DNA of 64,000 nucleotides from Flavobacteriales bacterium. Lineage in GTDB: Bacteria; Bacteroidota; Bacteroidia; Flavobacteriales_F; PHOS-HE28. Each line of letters starts with the position of its first letter. The stretch's first letter is position 1. The position numbers and the translations under genes are program-made. A model generated the notes under the pieces. The model searched no databases and was not told the origin of the DNA. It saw only the letters and a program-made list of their open reading frames with translations. Shown piece after piece: positions 15,906-24,301 of this stretch. The stretch lies in the NCBI GenBank assembly GCA_016710965.1, contig JADJTW010000005.1:124001-188000 (forward strand). Reading direction: 5' to 3'.

Positions 15906-17872
15906 GGTTTCAGTTCTCAGTTATCTGTTGTCAGTTGCCTGTCGCTCTGGTGTGCGCGCAGGAAGTGCATATCCCTTTGAACGATGACTGGCAATTCCAG
16001 CAAGTGGGGAAGGAGCAGTGGTACAGCGCCGAAGTGCCGGGCGTGGTGCAATCGGACCTCATGCGCCATGGGCTCATCCCGGACATCTACAAGGGAAGCA
16101 ACATCGATAGCGTGCAGTGGATCGAGAACGAGGATTGGATCTACAAGCGCACGATCGTCGCCACCGACACACTCCTGAAGCACGAACACCTCGACCTGGT
16201 CTTCAAAGGGCTGGACACCTTCGCGGAGGTCTACCTGAACGACTCACTTCTGGGCAAGGCGGACAACATGTTCCGCACGTGGGAATGGCCGATCAAGTCG
16301 CTGCTACGTCTTGGCTCGAATGAACTGAAAGTCATCTTCCGCAGCCCGATCAAGGAAGGAGCGAAGCTGCGTGATGCATATGGTATCCAACTCCCGCACG
16401 ACAACGACCCCAGTGGCGTGAGCCCTTACATCCGCAAGGCGGCCTACCAGTTCGGCTGGGATTTCTGCCCGAGGTTGGTGACGAGCGGGATATGGCAGAG
16501 GGTGGAGTTGGGGGGTGGAGCAAGGCGCGGATCGATGCGTTTGAGTTGTACTCGAAGCCCAAGGCTGGAACTCTATCTCGCCATCACACCTATCGCCGAT
16601 TGGACGGGAGTGGAACGCGTCCACTTCATGTTGGACGGAAAGACTTTCCATCGCATGCGGCTGGTGCCCAGTGGGCGCTGGGGAATGGCGGCATTCTCGG
16701 GCGAAGTCAAGCTTCCGGATCTTTGGTGGCCACTTGGCGAGGGCGATCGACCTCTGCACACGTTCACTGTCGAACTCATCAGTCCGAAGGGAGAGGTGGT
16801 CCATCGCATCGAAAAGCGGACGGGCTTTCGGAGCATGGAGTTGGTCAGGAGCAAGGATGAACTAGGAGCTTCCTTCACGTTCCGGATCAACGGTCGCGAC
16901 ATCTTCATGCGAGGTTGCAATGTGGTCCCTCCAAGCATGGTCCCTTGCGCGGGCGATAGCGCTTGGGTGACATTGGTCAGCACTATGCAACGAGCGCAGA
17001 TGAACATGGCGCGCATCTGGGCCGGAGGAGTGTATCCGCCGGAGGCTTTCTTCGATGCGTGCGATACCGCTGGAATCCTCGTCTGGCAGGACTTCGCCGT
17101 AGCGAATCTGCTTCCTGCCGAGGTCGAGTTCCTCAATGGCCTTTGGATGGAGGAGGCCAGCGCATCGAATCGCATCATGCACCATCCAAGCCTTGCAGTT
17201 GTCTGCACTGACAATGAACTCGAAGTTGCATGGAGAAATTGGGGTTGGCAGGAGCGCTATGGGTTGCACGGCCAGGACTCTGTTCGTGTCGCTCGCGGGT
17301 ATGAAGAGACGCAGCGCCTGCTTGCCAGACCAGTGGAAGGAAGGAACATTCCTTACACCCGCACCTCCCCCCTCAGCAACTGGGGCTCCGCTGCCGGTCT
17401 CCGCTCCGGCGACCTCCACTACTGGGGCGTCTGGCACGGCGACAGCACCTTCTCCTCGTTCAAGAACAACGTGGGTCGCTTCGTGAGCGAGTACGGTTTC
17501 CAGAGCTATCCGGACAGCGCCTTGCTGGCCAAGTACATCGACCCGAAGGAACTCTACCTCGGTTCGCCTGCGATGAAACGCCTTCAGCGCAGCTACAAGA
17601 CGGATCGCCCGATCTGGGAGGCGATGGAACGCGAGCTAGGGGAGAAGCCCACCACCTTGGGCGGTTTCATAGAAGGAAGCCAGCGTGCCCAAGCCCTTGC
17701 TTACCAAATGGCCATTGAAGCGCACATGAGCGCGCAGCCCCATTGCATGGGCACCCTGCTCTGGCAACTGAATGACTGCTGGCCGGGACCGAGCTGGAGT
17801 ATCATCGACTTCGAAGGCAAGCCCAAACCGGCATACCATATTGTTAAGCGCCTGTACACGGGCCGGGACTAA
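15902..17872 (+). CDS. Glycoside hydrolase family 2, beta-mannosidase-like, C-terminally short
   Basis: 656 residues. Signal peptide MRFQFSVICCQLPVALVCA, GH2 sugar-binding domain (about 20-200), immunoglobulin-like domain (about 205-315) and TIM barrel (about 320-650). The acid/base is probably E439 in CTDNELEV and the nucleophile E530 in FVSEYGFQS. DNDPSGVSPYIRKA and GWDFCPR are typical of beta-mannosidases, which release terminal beta-mannose. Usual members run to 800 or more residues with one or two further beta-sandwich domains; this one stops after the barrel. Its signal-peptide codons lie in a copy of a repeat also found at 61214-61274. It overlaps cutC by four bases. Confidence 0.88.
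   Translation: MRFQFSVICCQLPVALVCAQEVHIPLNDDWQFQQVGKEQWYSAEVPGVVQSDLMRHGLIPDIYKGSNIDSVQWIENEDWIYKRTIVATDTLLKHEHLDLVFKGLDTFAEVYLNDSLLGKADNMFRTWEWPIKSLLRLGSNELKVIFRSPIKEGAKLRDAYGIQLPHDNDPSGVSPYIRKAAYQFGWDFCPRLVTSGIWQRVELGGGARRGSMRLSCTRSPRLELYLAITPIADWTGVERVHFMLDGKTFHRMRLVPSGRWGMAAFSGEVKLPDLWWPLGEGDRPLHTFTVELISPKGEVVHRIEKRTGFRSMELVRSKDELGASFTFRINGRDIFMRGCNVVPPSMVPCAGDSAWVTLVSTMQRAQMNMARIWAGGVYPPEAFFDACDTAGILVWQDFAVANLLPAEVEFLNGLWMEEASASNRIMHHPSLAVVCTDNELEVAWRNWGWQERYGLHGQDSVRVARGYEETQRLLARPVEGRNIPYTRTSPLSNWGSAAGLRSGDLHYWGVWHGDSTFSSFKNNVGRFVSEYGFQSYPDSALLAKYIDPKELYLGSPAMKRLQRSYKTDRPIWEAMERELGEKPTTLGGFIEGSQRAQALAYQMAIEAHMSAQPHCMGTLLWQLNDCWPGPSWSIIDFEGKPKPAYHIVKRLYTGRD
15911..15945 (+). repeat. Copy of CAGTT-rich repeat inside the GH2 signal peptide
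   Basis: CAGTTCTCAGTTATCTGTTG followed by TCAGTTGCCTGTCG closely matches the reverse complement of the right arm and loop of the inverted repeat at 61214-61274. It codes for part of the signal peptide. Confidence 0.6.
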
Positions 17873-17951
17873 GCGGCCTTGCTTCCCAACCGCCTGCACC
17901 GTTCTGGCCCGACACCGCTTCCACGGCCTTAAGCTGGCTTGGATGGAATGC

Positions 17952-17959
17952 TACCTTCG
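17952..17959 (+). promoter_or_regulatory. -7 box (TACCTTCG)
   Basis: TACCTTCG followed by TCCGC, about 36 bases before the ATG at 17995. Confidence 0.45.
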
Positions 17960-17994
17960 TCCGCACACAATCCGACGCCCACAAACACGAAACC

Positions 17995-20900
17995 ATGAAC
18001 CGATCCGTACGCTTTCTCGGTGCCCTTCTCGGGCTGCTCTTCATGGCGGCCACGCCTGCCACCGCCCAGGACTGCCTCAACCTGTCGCAGTATCCCGGCA
18101 ACTCGATCATCCCCGACCCCTTCGGTGCGGTAACCACCATAAGCACATGCAGCTTCGAGGCCGAGTACTCGGTGGTCACCAATATCGTGGCGTCGGGCAC
18201 CTATGAGTTCACCCTCAGCAGCGGCGGCTACATCACTGTAAGGCAGGGTACTTATGACGGGCCGGTGCTCGCTCAAGGACTTTCGCCTGTGCAGGCCACT
18301 GCGGTGGACGGCACCGACTTGTTCCCGCACTGGAACGTGAATGCAGCATGCTCCACGCTCACCAACTGCGTTACCACCACGGTGGAGTTCCTCCTCAACT
18401 GCGAGCCGCCGCAAGCCACGGCCACCTTCACAGAGGACTGCGACCAGCAGATCTTCTACGTGGATGTGGATGTGACCAGCACCGGTGACAGTTCCATGGT
18501 GAACATCATGTACGATGTGTTCGGCAACGTGCAATACCTCAGCGGGGTGGGAGTAGGCACCTACCAACTGGGTCCTTTCTTCTTCGGTGAGGAAGTGGCC
18601 ATCGTGGTGGAGCACGAGACCGACCCCTTATGCAACTGGCCCTTGGGCACCTTTGCTGCCAGCGGCGAATGCCCGGTGCAGGTCCTCTGCGGTACTGGCC
18701 CCCTGGCCAGCACCTACTGCTATACCAACAACGAGGCGCGCGTGTGGAACTGGTTGTCGCTCGGTGGCTCCGGCTCCCTGGTGCTCTCGTTCTTTTCGGG
18801 CACCATCGAAACGAGCTTCAACGACCAACTGATCATCTACGACGGTCCCGACGGCCTCAGCCCCATCCTCTTCCAGCACACTTTCACGGGCAATTCGTTC
18901 GACCTCACAGGCCTTACGGCCGTGAGCACCAGCGGCACGTTGCACATGGAGCTGTTCACCAACGGCTTCAATAGTTGCTCGGATGGCGTTACCACCGAGT
19001 GGAACTGGCAAGTGGAATGCCTCAACTGCCAGTTGCCGCAAGCCACCGCCACCAACGTCGATGATTGCGTGAACAACCAGTTCAGCATACCGGTGGATGT
19101 GACGAGCCTGGGCGATGGCTCCTCGGTAACGATCACCTACTCGGTGAATGGCAACACCCCGGTGGATATACCCGGCGTGGGCCTCGGCCAGACCGTGATC
19201 GGCCCCTTCACCATCAACGATGTCGTCTCGGTCTTCGTAGGCCACGAGTTCGATCCCGCGTGCAACCTCTTTTTGGGCTCCATCACCGATGGTGGCGATT
19301 GCCCCAACCTGATCGTATGCGGTGCCCAACCCTTGGTGGAGAATTACTGTTACGTGGCCAACGATTCGCAGAACTGGTCCTATCTGGCCCAGGGCTCGGG
19401 CACCTTGCGACTGACCTTCAATATCGGAACCATCGAAAGCAATACCTGGGACCACCTGCGCATCTACGACGGCACCGATGCCACAGGCACCCTGCTCTTC
19501 GACCACACCACTTTCACCACCTACAACCTGGGACCAGCGGGCAGCGCCATCAATGGCATCGCCTATCCCTACTACGGCCTGCAGTACTACTCTATCAGCG
19601 GCAGCTTCTACATGGAGATGTCGTCCGATGGCTCGGTGCAATGCGGAGATCCGTTCCCCACCACCACTTTCGATAGCTGGGAGTGGGAAGTGGTCTGCCT
19701 CGATTGCAGCATACCCGTGGCCGGCGTGACCATCGTGGACGACTGCGCCAACAGCACCTACACCCTTGACGTGGATATCACCGACACCGGCAGCGGCACC
19801 ACCGCATCGCTGGAGTACGATCTCGACGGCACGCCCCAAACGCCCCTTACCGGCCTGGCCACGGGCGTTACCACCCTGGGCCCCTTCAACTTCGGCGAGG
19901 TCGTAGCACTTACCCTGGCGCATGAGAGCAACAGCTTGTGCAACATCAACCTGGGCAACTGGACTGATACCGGCACCTGCCCGCTTCTGATCGACTGCGA
20001 CGGCACCACGGTGAACGATAGCGCGTGCTACGCCAACAGCCAGGACCTGCGCTGGTACTACCAGGGCACCGGTACCTACCCGCTGGGCATCTACTTCGTC
20101 AGTGGCGATTACGAGTTCCAGGATTCGATCATCGTCTATGATGGCGGCGACATCACCGCGCCCATCCTGTTCGCCGGTGGCGGCTTCGGCTTGGACATGA
20201 CCGGCCAGTTCTTCTACACCACTAACGTGGATCACCGCCTGTGCGTGCGCATCTTCAGCAATACCTTCACTTCCTGCGCCGAAGGTTTCGTTGGGGCGCA
20301 GACCGAATGGCAGATCGCCTGCCTGGATTGCGTGCCGCCAGCAGCCACCTTCGCCATCGTGCAGGACTGCGATAACTTCCAGTACTACGTGGATGTGGCT
20401 ATCACCGACGCGGGCACCGACCCCGACCCCGTGATCACCAATTCGGCCGGCCTGCCGCCCACCACCGTCACGGGTGCAGGTACCTACCAGATCGGGCCCT
20501 TCGTCTCGGGCACGCAGGTGCAACTGACCGTGGAGAACGATGCCAACAGCCTGTGCAACGTGTACAGTGGCACCCTTGTGAACCCGCTCTGCCCCATTAT
20601 CCTCTGCGGCGCCACTCCCTTGGAGCAGACCTATTGCTACACCAACCTGGAGAACACGGCATGGGCCTACGCCACGCCAGATGGCAACGGAACCATCCAC
20701 CTGTACTTCGACATCGGAACCATCGAGAGCAACACGTGGGATGACCTCATCATCTACGACGGTCCCGATGCATCGGGCACCATCCTCTTCAACCACGGCA
20801 CCGCCACCAATAACCTCGGTCCGGTGGGCAGCGCGGTGAACGGCGCAGCCTGGACTTACGAGACCGTGGATGTGACCACCACCAGCGGCAGCATCTACAT

Positions 20901-21873
20901 GACGCTGACCACCGACGGCAGTGTGGCGTGCAACACCAACGGACAGCCCAACACCAGTTACGACCCCTGGGTCTTCAAAGTGCAGTGCCTGGGCTGCAGC
21001 GCTCCTGGCATCAGCTACAATCTGGTGGCCGACTGCCTGCACCGCGAGTACAAGACCGAGGTGATCGTGACCGCTGCGCCCAGCCCAGACGGACTTACGG
21101 TGACCAACACCGAGACCGGCGAGATCCAGACCGCATCGGGCGTCGGCATCCTCTACTTCGGTCCGTACAGCGTGGATACCCTCTCGCTCTACACCATCGT
21201 GGATGAGAGCAGCCCTAGCTGCGTTTGGCTCAGCGATTCGCTCACCTTCGATAGCGACAGCTGCCACATCGTGTCCTGCGGCTTCGACAACTACAGCTAC
21301 TGCTACGAGAACGACGAGGACCGCTGGTACACCTACCAGAGCGCGCAGCCCGTGCCCACCACCATCGCCTTCGCCCAGGGCCAGATGCTCAGTGGCGACC
21401 GCATCTGGATCTACAACGGCCCCGATGAAGGCAGCAGCGTGATCTACCAGGGCACCAACGGCGGCAACCTCAGCGGCTTCGCCGTGAACTCGCAGAACCC
21501 GCAGAACATCATCACCCTGCGCATCCAGAGCGATGCCACGGGATCCTGCGAGGACGGACAGGCCACGGCCGAGCTGCAGTGGTACGTGGGCTGCGGCGCC
21601 GTAGGCATCGAGGAGATCGCGGCACACGGCTTCTCGGCTTACCCGAACCCCACCGACGGTGTGCTCTACATCAGCGTGGGCAACGAAGTGAGTGGCCAGG
21701 TGAAGGTGCGCGTGCTGGACATGAGCGGCCGCACCGTGATCGAGCAACCCCTCTCGGTAACCGCCGGCAGCACCAACGCCATAGACATGGCCAGCCTGCA
21801 AAGCGGCCAGTACATGGTGCAACTGACCACCGCCACCTGGACCAAGACCCAGCGCGTGCAAGTGGCCCGCTGA
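17995..21873 (+). CDS. Five-module CUB-like secreted protein with T9SS sorting domain
   Basis: 1292 residues. Signal peptide (MNRSVRFLGALLGLLFMAATPATA), then alternating modules. A cysteine-bracketed spacer (ExxCDxQxFxVDVDVTxxGDxS ... FGEEVAIVVEHExDxLCNWxLG) precedes each of five CUB-like domains, which open CGxxPLxxxYCYTN and contain 'IIYDGPDxxxxILF' and a closing WxVxCLxC. The C terminus is a type A T9SS domain (GFSAYPNPTDGVLYISVG to the end). Paired cysteines suggest disulfides in the exported protein. It is probably a surface adhesin or ligand-binding protein; no catalytic motif seen. A strong terminator follows the stop. The 1142-codon open frame on the other strand is a shadow. Confidence 0.85.
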   Translation: MNRSVRFLGALLGLLFMAATPATAQDCLNLSQYPGNSIIPDPFGAVTTISTCSFEAEYSVVTNIVASGTYEFTLSSGGYITVRQGTYDGPVLAQGLSPVQATAVDGTDLFPHWNVNAACSTLTNCVTTTVEFLLNCEPPQATATFTEDCDQQIFYVDVDVTSTGDSSMVNIMYDVFGNVQYLSGVGVGTYQLGPFFFGEEVAIVVEHETDPLCNWPLGTFAASGECPVQVLCGTGPLASTYCYTNNEARVWNWLSLGGSGSLVLSFFSGTIETSFNDQLIIYDGPDGLSPILFQHTFTGNSFDLTGLTAVSTSGTLHMELFTNGFNSCSDGVTTEWNWQVECLNCQLPQATATNVDDCVNNQFSIPVDVTSLGDGSSVTITYSVNGNTPVDIPGVGLGQTVIGPFTINDVVSVFVGHEFDPACNLFLGSITDGGDCPNLIVCGAQPLVENYCYVANDSQNWSYLAQGSGTLRLTFNIGTIESNTWDHLRIYDGTDATGTLLFDHTTFTTYNLGPAGSAINGIAYPYYGLQYYSISGSFYMEMSSDGSVQCGDPFPTTTFDSWEWEVVCLDCSIPVAGVTIVDDCANSTYTLDVDITDTGSGTTASLEYDLDGTPQTPLTGLATGVTTLGPFNFGEVVALTLAHESNSLCNINLGNWTDTGTCPLLIDCDGTTVNDSACYANSQDLRWYYQGTGTYPLGIYFVSGDYEFQDSIIVYDGGDITAPILFAGGGFGLDMTGQFFYTTNVDHRLCVRIFSNTFTSCAEGFVGAQTEWQIACLDCVPPAATFAIVQDCDNFQYYVDVAITDAGTDPDPVITNSAGLPPTTVTGAGTYQIGPFVSGTQVQLTVENDANSLCNVYSGTLVNPLCPIILCGATPLEQTYCYTNLENTAWAYATPDGNGTIHLYFDIGTIESNTWDDLIIYDGPDASGTILFNHGTATNNLGPVGSAVNGAAWTYETVDVTTTSGSIYMTLTTDGSVACNTNGQPNTSYDPWVFKVQCLGCSAPGISYNLVADCLHREYKTEVIVTAAPSPDGLTVTNTETGEIQTASGVGILYFGPYSVDTLSLYTIVDESSPSCVWLSDSLTFDSDSCHIVSCGFDNYSYCYENDEDRWYTYQSAQPVPTTIAFAQGQMLSGDRIWIYNGPDEGSSVIYQGTNGGNLSGFAVNSQNPQNIITLRIQSDATGSCEDGQATAELQWYVGCGAVGIEEIAAHGFSAYPNPTDGVLYISVGNEVSGQVKVRVLDMSGRTVIEQPLSVTAGSTNAIDMASLQSGQYMVQLTTATWTKTQRVQVAR

Positions 21874-21890
21874 GCAACACGATACTGAAT

Positions 21891-21923
21891 GCGAAAGCCC
21901 CCCGGAAACGGGGGGCTTTCGCG
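21891..21923 (+). terminator. Strong intrinsic terminator
   Basis: GCGAAAGCCCCCCG, loop GAAA, CGGGGGGCTTTCGC, then GTT. The stem is 14 bp and perfect, 17 bases after the CUB-like gene. Confidence 0.85.
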
Positions 21924-22044
21924 TTAGGGGAGGGCCAGCAGAGCAACCGCAACTTTGGTTATCCCGGCGACAGGACGACGCTTGAATGGTGAGCGGATCG
22001 ATCAGGTACAGGGAGCGCTGGACTTTTCTGAGTAGATCGCGCGC

Positions 22045-22194
22045 ATGCTGCGGCATGCTGGAACCGCACGTATGACCCTGCTGAAGGCGAACGGAGAACG
22101 GCGCGAAGTGGAGGAGGATTTCACGGTATCCGGGATCAGTATTCGCTTGGCCATTGATCGTGCCAATCCTGGTATTCCGGACCAGCTAACTTAA
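22045..22194 (+). CDS. Possible 49-residue leader peptide or small protein upstream of CHAD gene
   Basis: An ATG-started frame of 49 codons (MLRHAGTARMTLLKANGERR ... ending GIPDQLT) stops four bases before the CHAD gene ATG. A second in-frame Met at codon 10 would give 40 residues. The tight spacing suggests translational coupling. I recognise no family. It could be an unrelated chance frame: the region is otherwise an unassigned 300-base gap between the terminator at 21923 and 22199. Confidence is low without conservation data. Confidence 0.35.
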   Translation: MLRHAGTARMTLLKANGERREVEEDFTVSGISIRLAIDRANPGIPDQLT

Positions 22195-22198
22195 CAGC

Positions 22199-23050
22199 AT
22201 GGACACCAAGGTGCTCACCCCCGCCAAGCGCACAGATATGAACGCGCATACGCGAATGCACCTGCGACGCCGTGTACTGGATCTGTTGTTCTGCCACGAG
22301 GGTTGCATACATGCGCCTACCGGAACTGAGGTGCATGCAGTACGGCTGGCGGCGCGACACCTGCAACCGTTGCTGCAACTGCTGAAGGTCTTGGTACCGG
22401 GTGATCGCATGATTGCCCGTGCCACCGAACAGGTGCGCGGCGTACTGCACCACACTAGTGCCGCACGCGAAACACACGTGTACCGGAAGGCCGTGGGCAT
22501 GCTGCCGGTGCCAGCGGCGTTGAGGAACGCACTGGGGCGGGCGGCGTTGCGCAAGGAACTGTCGGCAGCGGAAGCGATGCGCAAGCGACTGGGGAGGCTG
22601 GACCGAGAAGGCTTGGTGAGGCTGGCTGCGCGGACATGGCCGCGCACAACGCCCGCCGCGTACCGCCGGGCGTTGAAACGCGCGGTGGCACAAGGGTGGG
22701 AGCGATTGCAACGGCGTATCGCAGAGCTGCGGGCCGGTGAAGCGAAAGCGTTGCACAAGGCGCGCGTCGCGCTCAAGCGTTTCCGCTATCTCGTGGACGC
22801 CTTCGCACCCTACCTGCCGGATATGCACCCTGGCCGGCGCACTGCACTGAAGCGATATCAGGCACGACTCGGGCGCTGGCATGATGAACAGATCCTGGCC
22901 GACCGTCTGCGTGTCGCAGCCCGCCGCGTACCGCCGCGCCACCGTCAACGGTGCTTGCAATTGGCCAAGGCCAAAGCAATATGGTGCGCCAAGGAACAAG
23001 AACGCTTGTGTGCTTTGCTCTGTCATGCATTGCCCAAGGCAAGCGCGTGA
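22199..23050 (+). CDS. CHAD domain-containing protein
   Basis: 283 residues, helical and rich in Arg and His. The conserved histidine-containing CHAD signatures are visible: VHAVRLAARHLQPLLQLL in the first half and ALHKARVALKRFRYLVDAFAPYLP in the second, then LGRWHDEQILADRL. CHAD domains bind polyphosphate and associate with polyP granules; they often sit beside CYTH, PPK or PPX genes, none of which is seen here. A later in-frame Met at codon 14 is an alternative start. The stop codon lies inside a 16-bp inverted repeat shared with the intergenic region. Confidence 0.88.
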   Translation: MDTKVLTPAKRTDMNAHTRMHLRRRVLDLLFCHEGCIHAPTGTEVHAVRLAARHLQPLLQLLKVLVPGDRMIARATEQVRGVLHHTSAARETHVYRKAVGMLPVPAALRNALGRAALRKELSAAEAMRKRLGRLDREGLVRLAARTWPRTTPAAYRRALKRAVAQGWERLQRRIAELRAGEAKALHKARVALKRFRYLVDAFAPYLPDMHPGRRTALKRYQARLGRWHDEQILADRLRVAARRVPPRHRQRCLQLAKAKAIWCAKEQERLCALLCHALPKASA

Positions 23051-23123
23051 ATCACAATCGTACAGGATCAGGGTCCCATTTTCTGCCGCGATGGTTCTTG
23101 GAGCCACTGTGATTCAGCGCTTG
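23040..23123. repeat. 16-bp inverted repeat between convergent genes
   Basis: CAAGCGCGTGAATCACA (23040-23056) and TGTGATTCAGCGCTTG (23108-23123) are inverted copies with one extra base in the left arm, separated by 51 bases of AT-richer sequence. It could form a long stem-loop, a bidirectional terminator, or be a remnant of a miniature element. Confidence 0.5.
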
Positions 23124-23179
23124 TGATGGATGAATGGTCGCCGCAAGAAATGTCGCAGAGCCGATGCGGGAGAGTGGAT

Positions 23180-23680
23180 CTACGGCACCAAGTGAAGATC
23201 CAGGCCGGGGATGCTGCGGAGCATGCGCCTGAACTCATCCACCTCGCCCGGCGCAAAGGACCGCTTGGGCGCGATGACGGCGGACATCGTATTCTGGTAG
23301 ATCATGAACCAATCGCGCAGTTCCACCACCTTGAAGGTCTTGGCCCAGATGACTTCCATGTAGAAGAAATCCCCGGTCATGCGGATCCGCTCCTGGTCGA
23401 ATTCCATAAGCAAGGGCTCCAGCAGGTGGTTGCTGGAGATATAGGTCCTGCGGATGGTGAGGAAGATCATCAGTGGCTGCACCACTACGATGAGCGCCAT
23501 GGTGATGCACTGGAAGATCTGCGGCTCCGGCAGGAACTCAAGTCCCAGCGCGTAGCCCACGACCCACCCCAGCACCGCCACGCCGGCGCAGAGGATCACG
23601 ATCATCATGGGCTTCCTGTATATCAGCGGGAACAGGAGCTTGGTGTATTCCTTCAAAGTGATCTTCGTTCGAATGGTCAT
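23180..23680 (-). CDS. YcxB-like membrane protein
   Basis: 166 residues from the ATG at 23680. Two transmembrane helices (MMIVILCAGVAVLGWVVGYA and ITMALIVVVQPLMIFLTI) are followed by a cytoplasmic beta-rich YcxB-like domain ending with the characteristic NTMSAVIAPKRSFAPGEVDEFRRML. Function of the family is unknown. The longer frame to 23872 overlaps the end of the next gene and has no membrane-protein character, so it was trimmed. It faces the CHAD gene. Confidence 0.75.
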   Translation of the reverse strand: MTIRTKITLKEYTKLLFPLIYRKPMMIVILCAGVAVLGWVVGYALGLEFLPEPQIFQCITMALIVVVQPLMIFLTIRRTYISSNHLLEPLLMEFDQERIRMTGDFFYMEVIWAKTFKVVELRDWFMIYQNTMSAVIAPKRSFAPGEVDEFRRMLRSIPGLDLHLVP

Positions 23681-23807
23681 GGCGATGCTGGCAGTATTGT
23701 GCTCATGCGGTGCGCCGTACCTCTGGGCGCATTCGGTCATCGACCACGGTGCCGGTAACAAAGGTGCAACGGAGCAGTCGATCACAGGTGCCCGGCTCCT
23801 GTCCTGC

Positions 23808-24227
23808 TTACGACATCGAAGCGACCTTGATCCGCAGCAGTTCGGCCAGCAGCCTCGAGGTGATCTCCGCAACGGCGAATTCCAGCAGGGTACCTTCAGC
23901 GTACTTCTTCGCGGATCGCAGCTTCTCCTTCACTGCAGTCCAGGCTTCGGCCTTTGCCAGCAATGCAATTCCCTCGTCGTTGAACACGACCTTCAACAGG
24001 AAGTCGTCGTGCCGGGGAAAGAGGTAGAAGAGACGATGCCTGCCCTTGTCGTATGTCACGTGCCACCCAGAGATCTTGCTAAACTTGTATGTGTGCGTGA
24101 TCGACTTGTGATCACTGCGTAGCTGTTCCATCGCCGCAGCGACGATCCGGAAGTCCTTGCCGATAACTGCTGCCAATTCCTCATCGGTCGGTGGCTTATC
24201 GGGATCGGGGAAGGGCGAGGTAGGCAT
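23808..24227 (-). CDS. DUF3788 family protein
   Basis: 139 residues. It resembles DUF3788: PPTDEELAAVIG near the N terminus, then SKISGWHVTYDKGRHRLFYLFPRHDDFLLKVVF and GTLLEFAVAEITSRLLAELLRIK. The family consists of small cytoplasmic proteins of unknown function related to DUF1801-like folds. A degenerate box (GACATTAG then CACC) lies just upstream. It is divergent from cbpA. Confidence 0.75.
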   Translation of the reverse strand: MPTSPFPDPDKPPTDEELAAVIGKDFRIVAAAMEQLRSDHKSITHTYKFSKISGWHVTYDKGRHRLFYLFPRHDDFLLKVVFNDEGIALLAKAEAWTAVKEKLRSAKKYAEGTLLEFAVAEITSRLLAELLRIKVASMS

Positions 24228-24289
24228 AAGCGGGTGCTAATGTCGGTGTGCAGGTGCATCGAGAACGCGCGGCGGTTCCTTCTTCCGGG

Positions 24290-24297
24290 TACATTCA
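24290..24297 (+). promoter_or_regulatory. -7 box (TACATTCA) of cbpA, almost leaderless
   Basis: TACATTCA followed by CACC, with the cbpA ATG five bases after the box. Confidence 0.4.
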
Positions 24298-24301
24298 CAC
24301 C

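Noticed and set aside
18628..22056. 1142-codon open frame on the minus strand across the CUB-like gene
   Set aside because: It is a shadow of biased GC-rich codons: its translation is Val/Gly/His/Ala-rich without any domain, while the plus strand shows a signal peptide, repeated modules and a T9SS domain.
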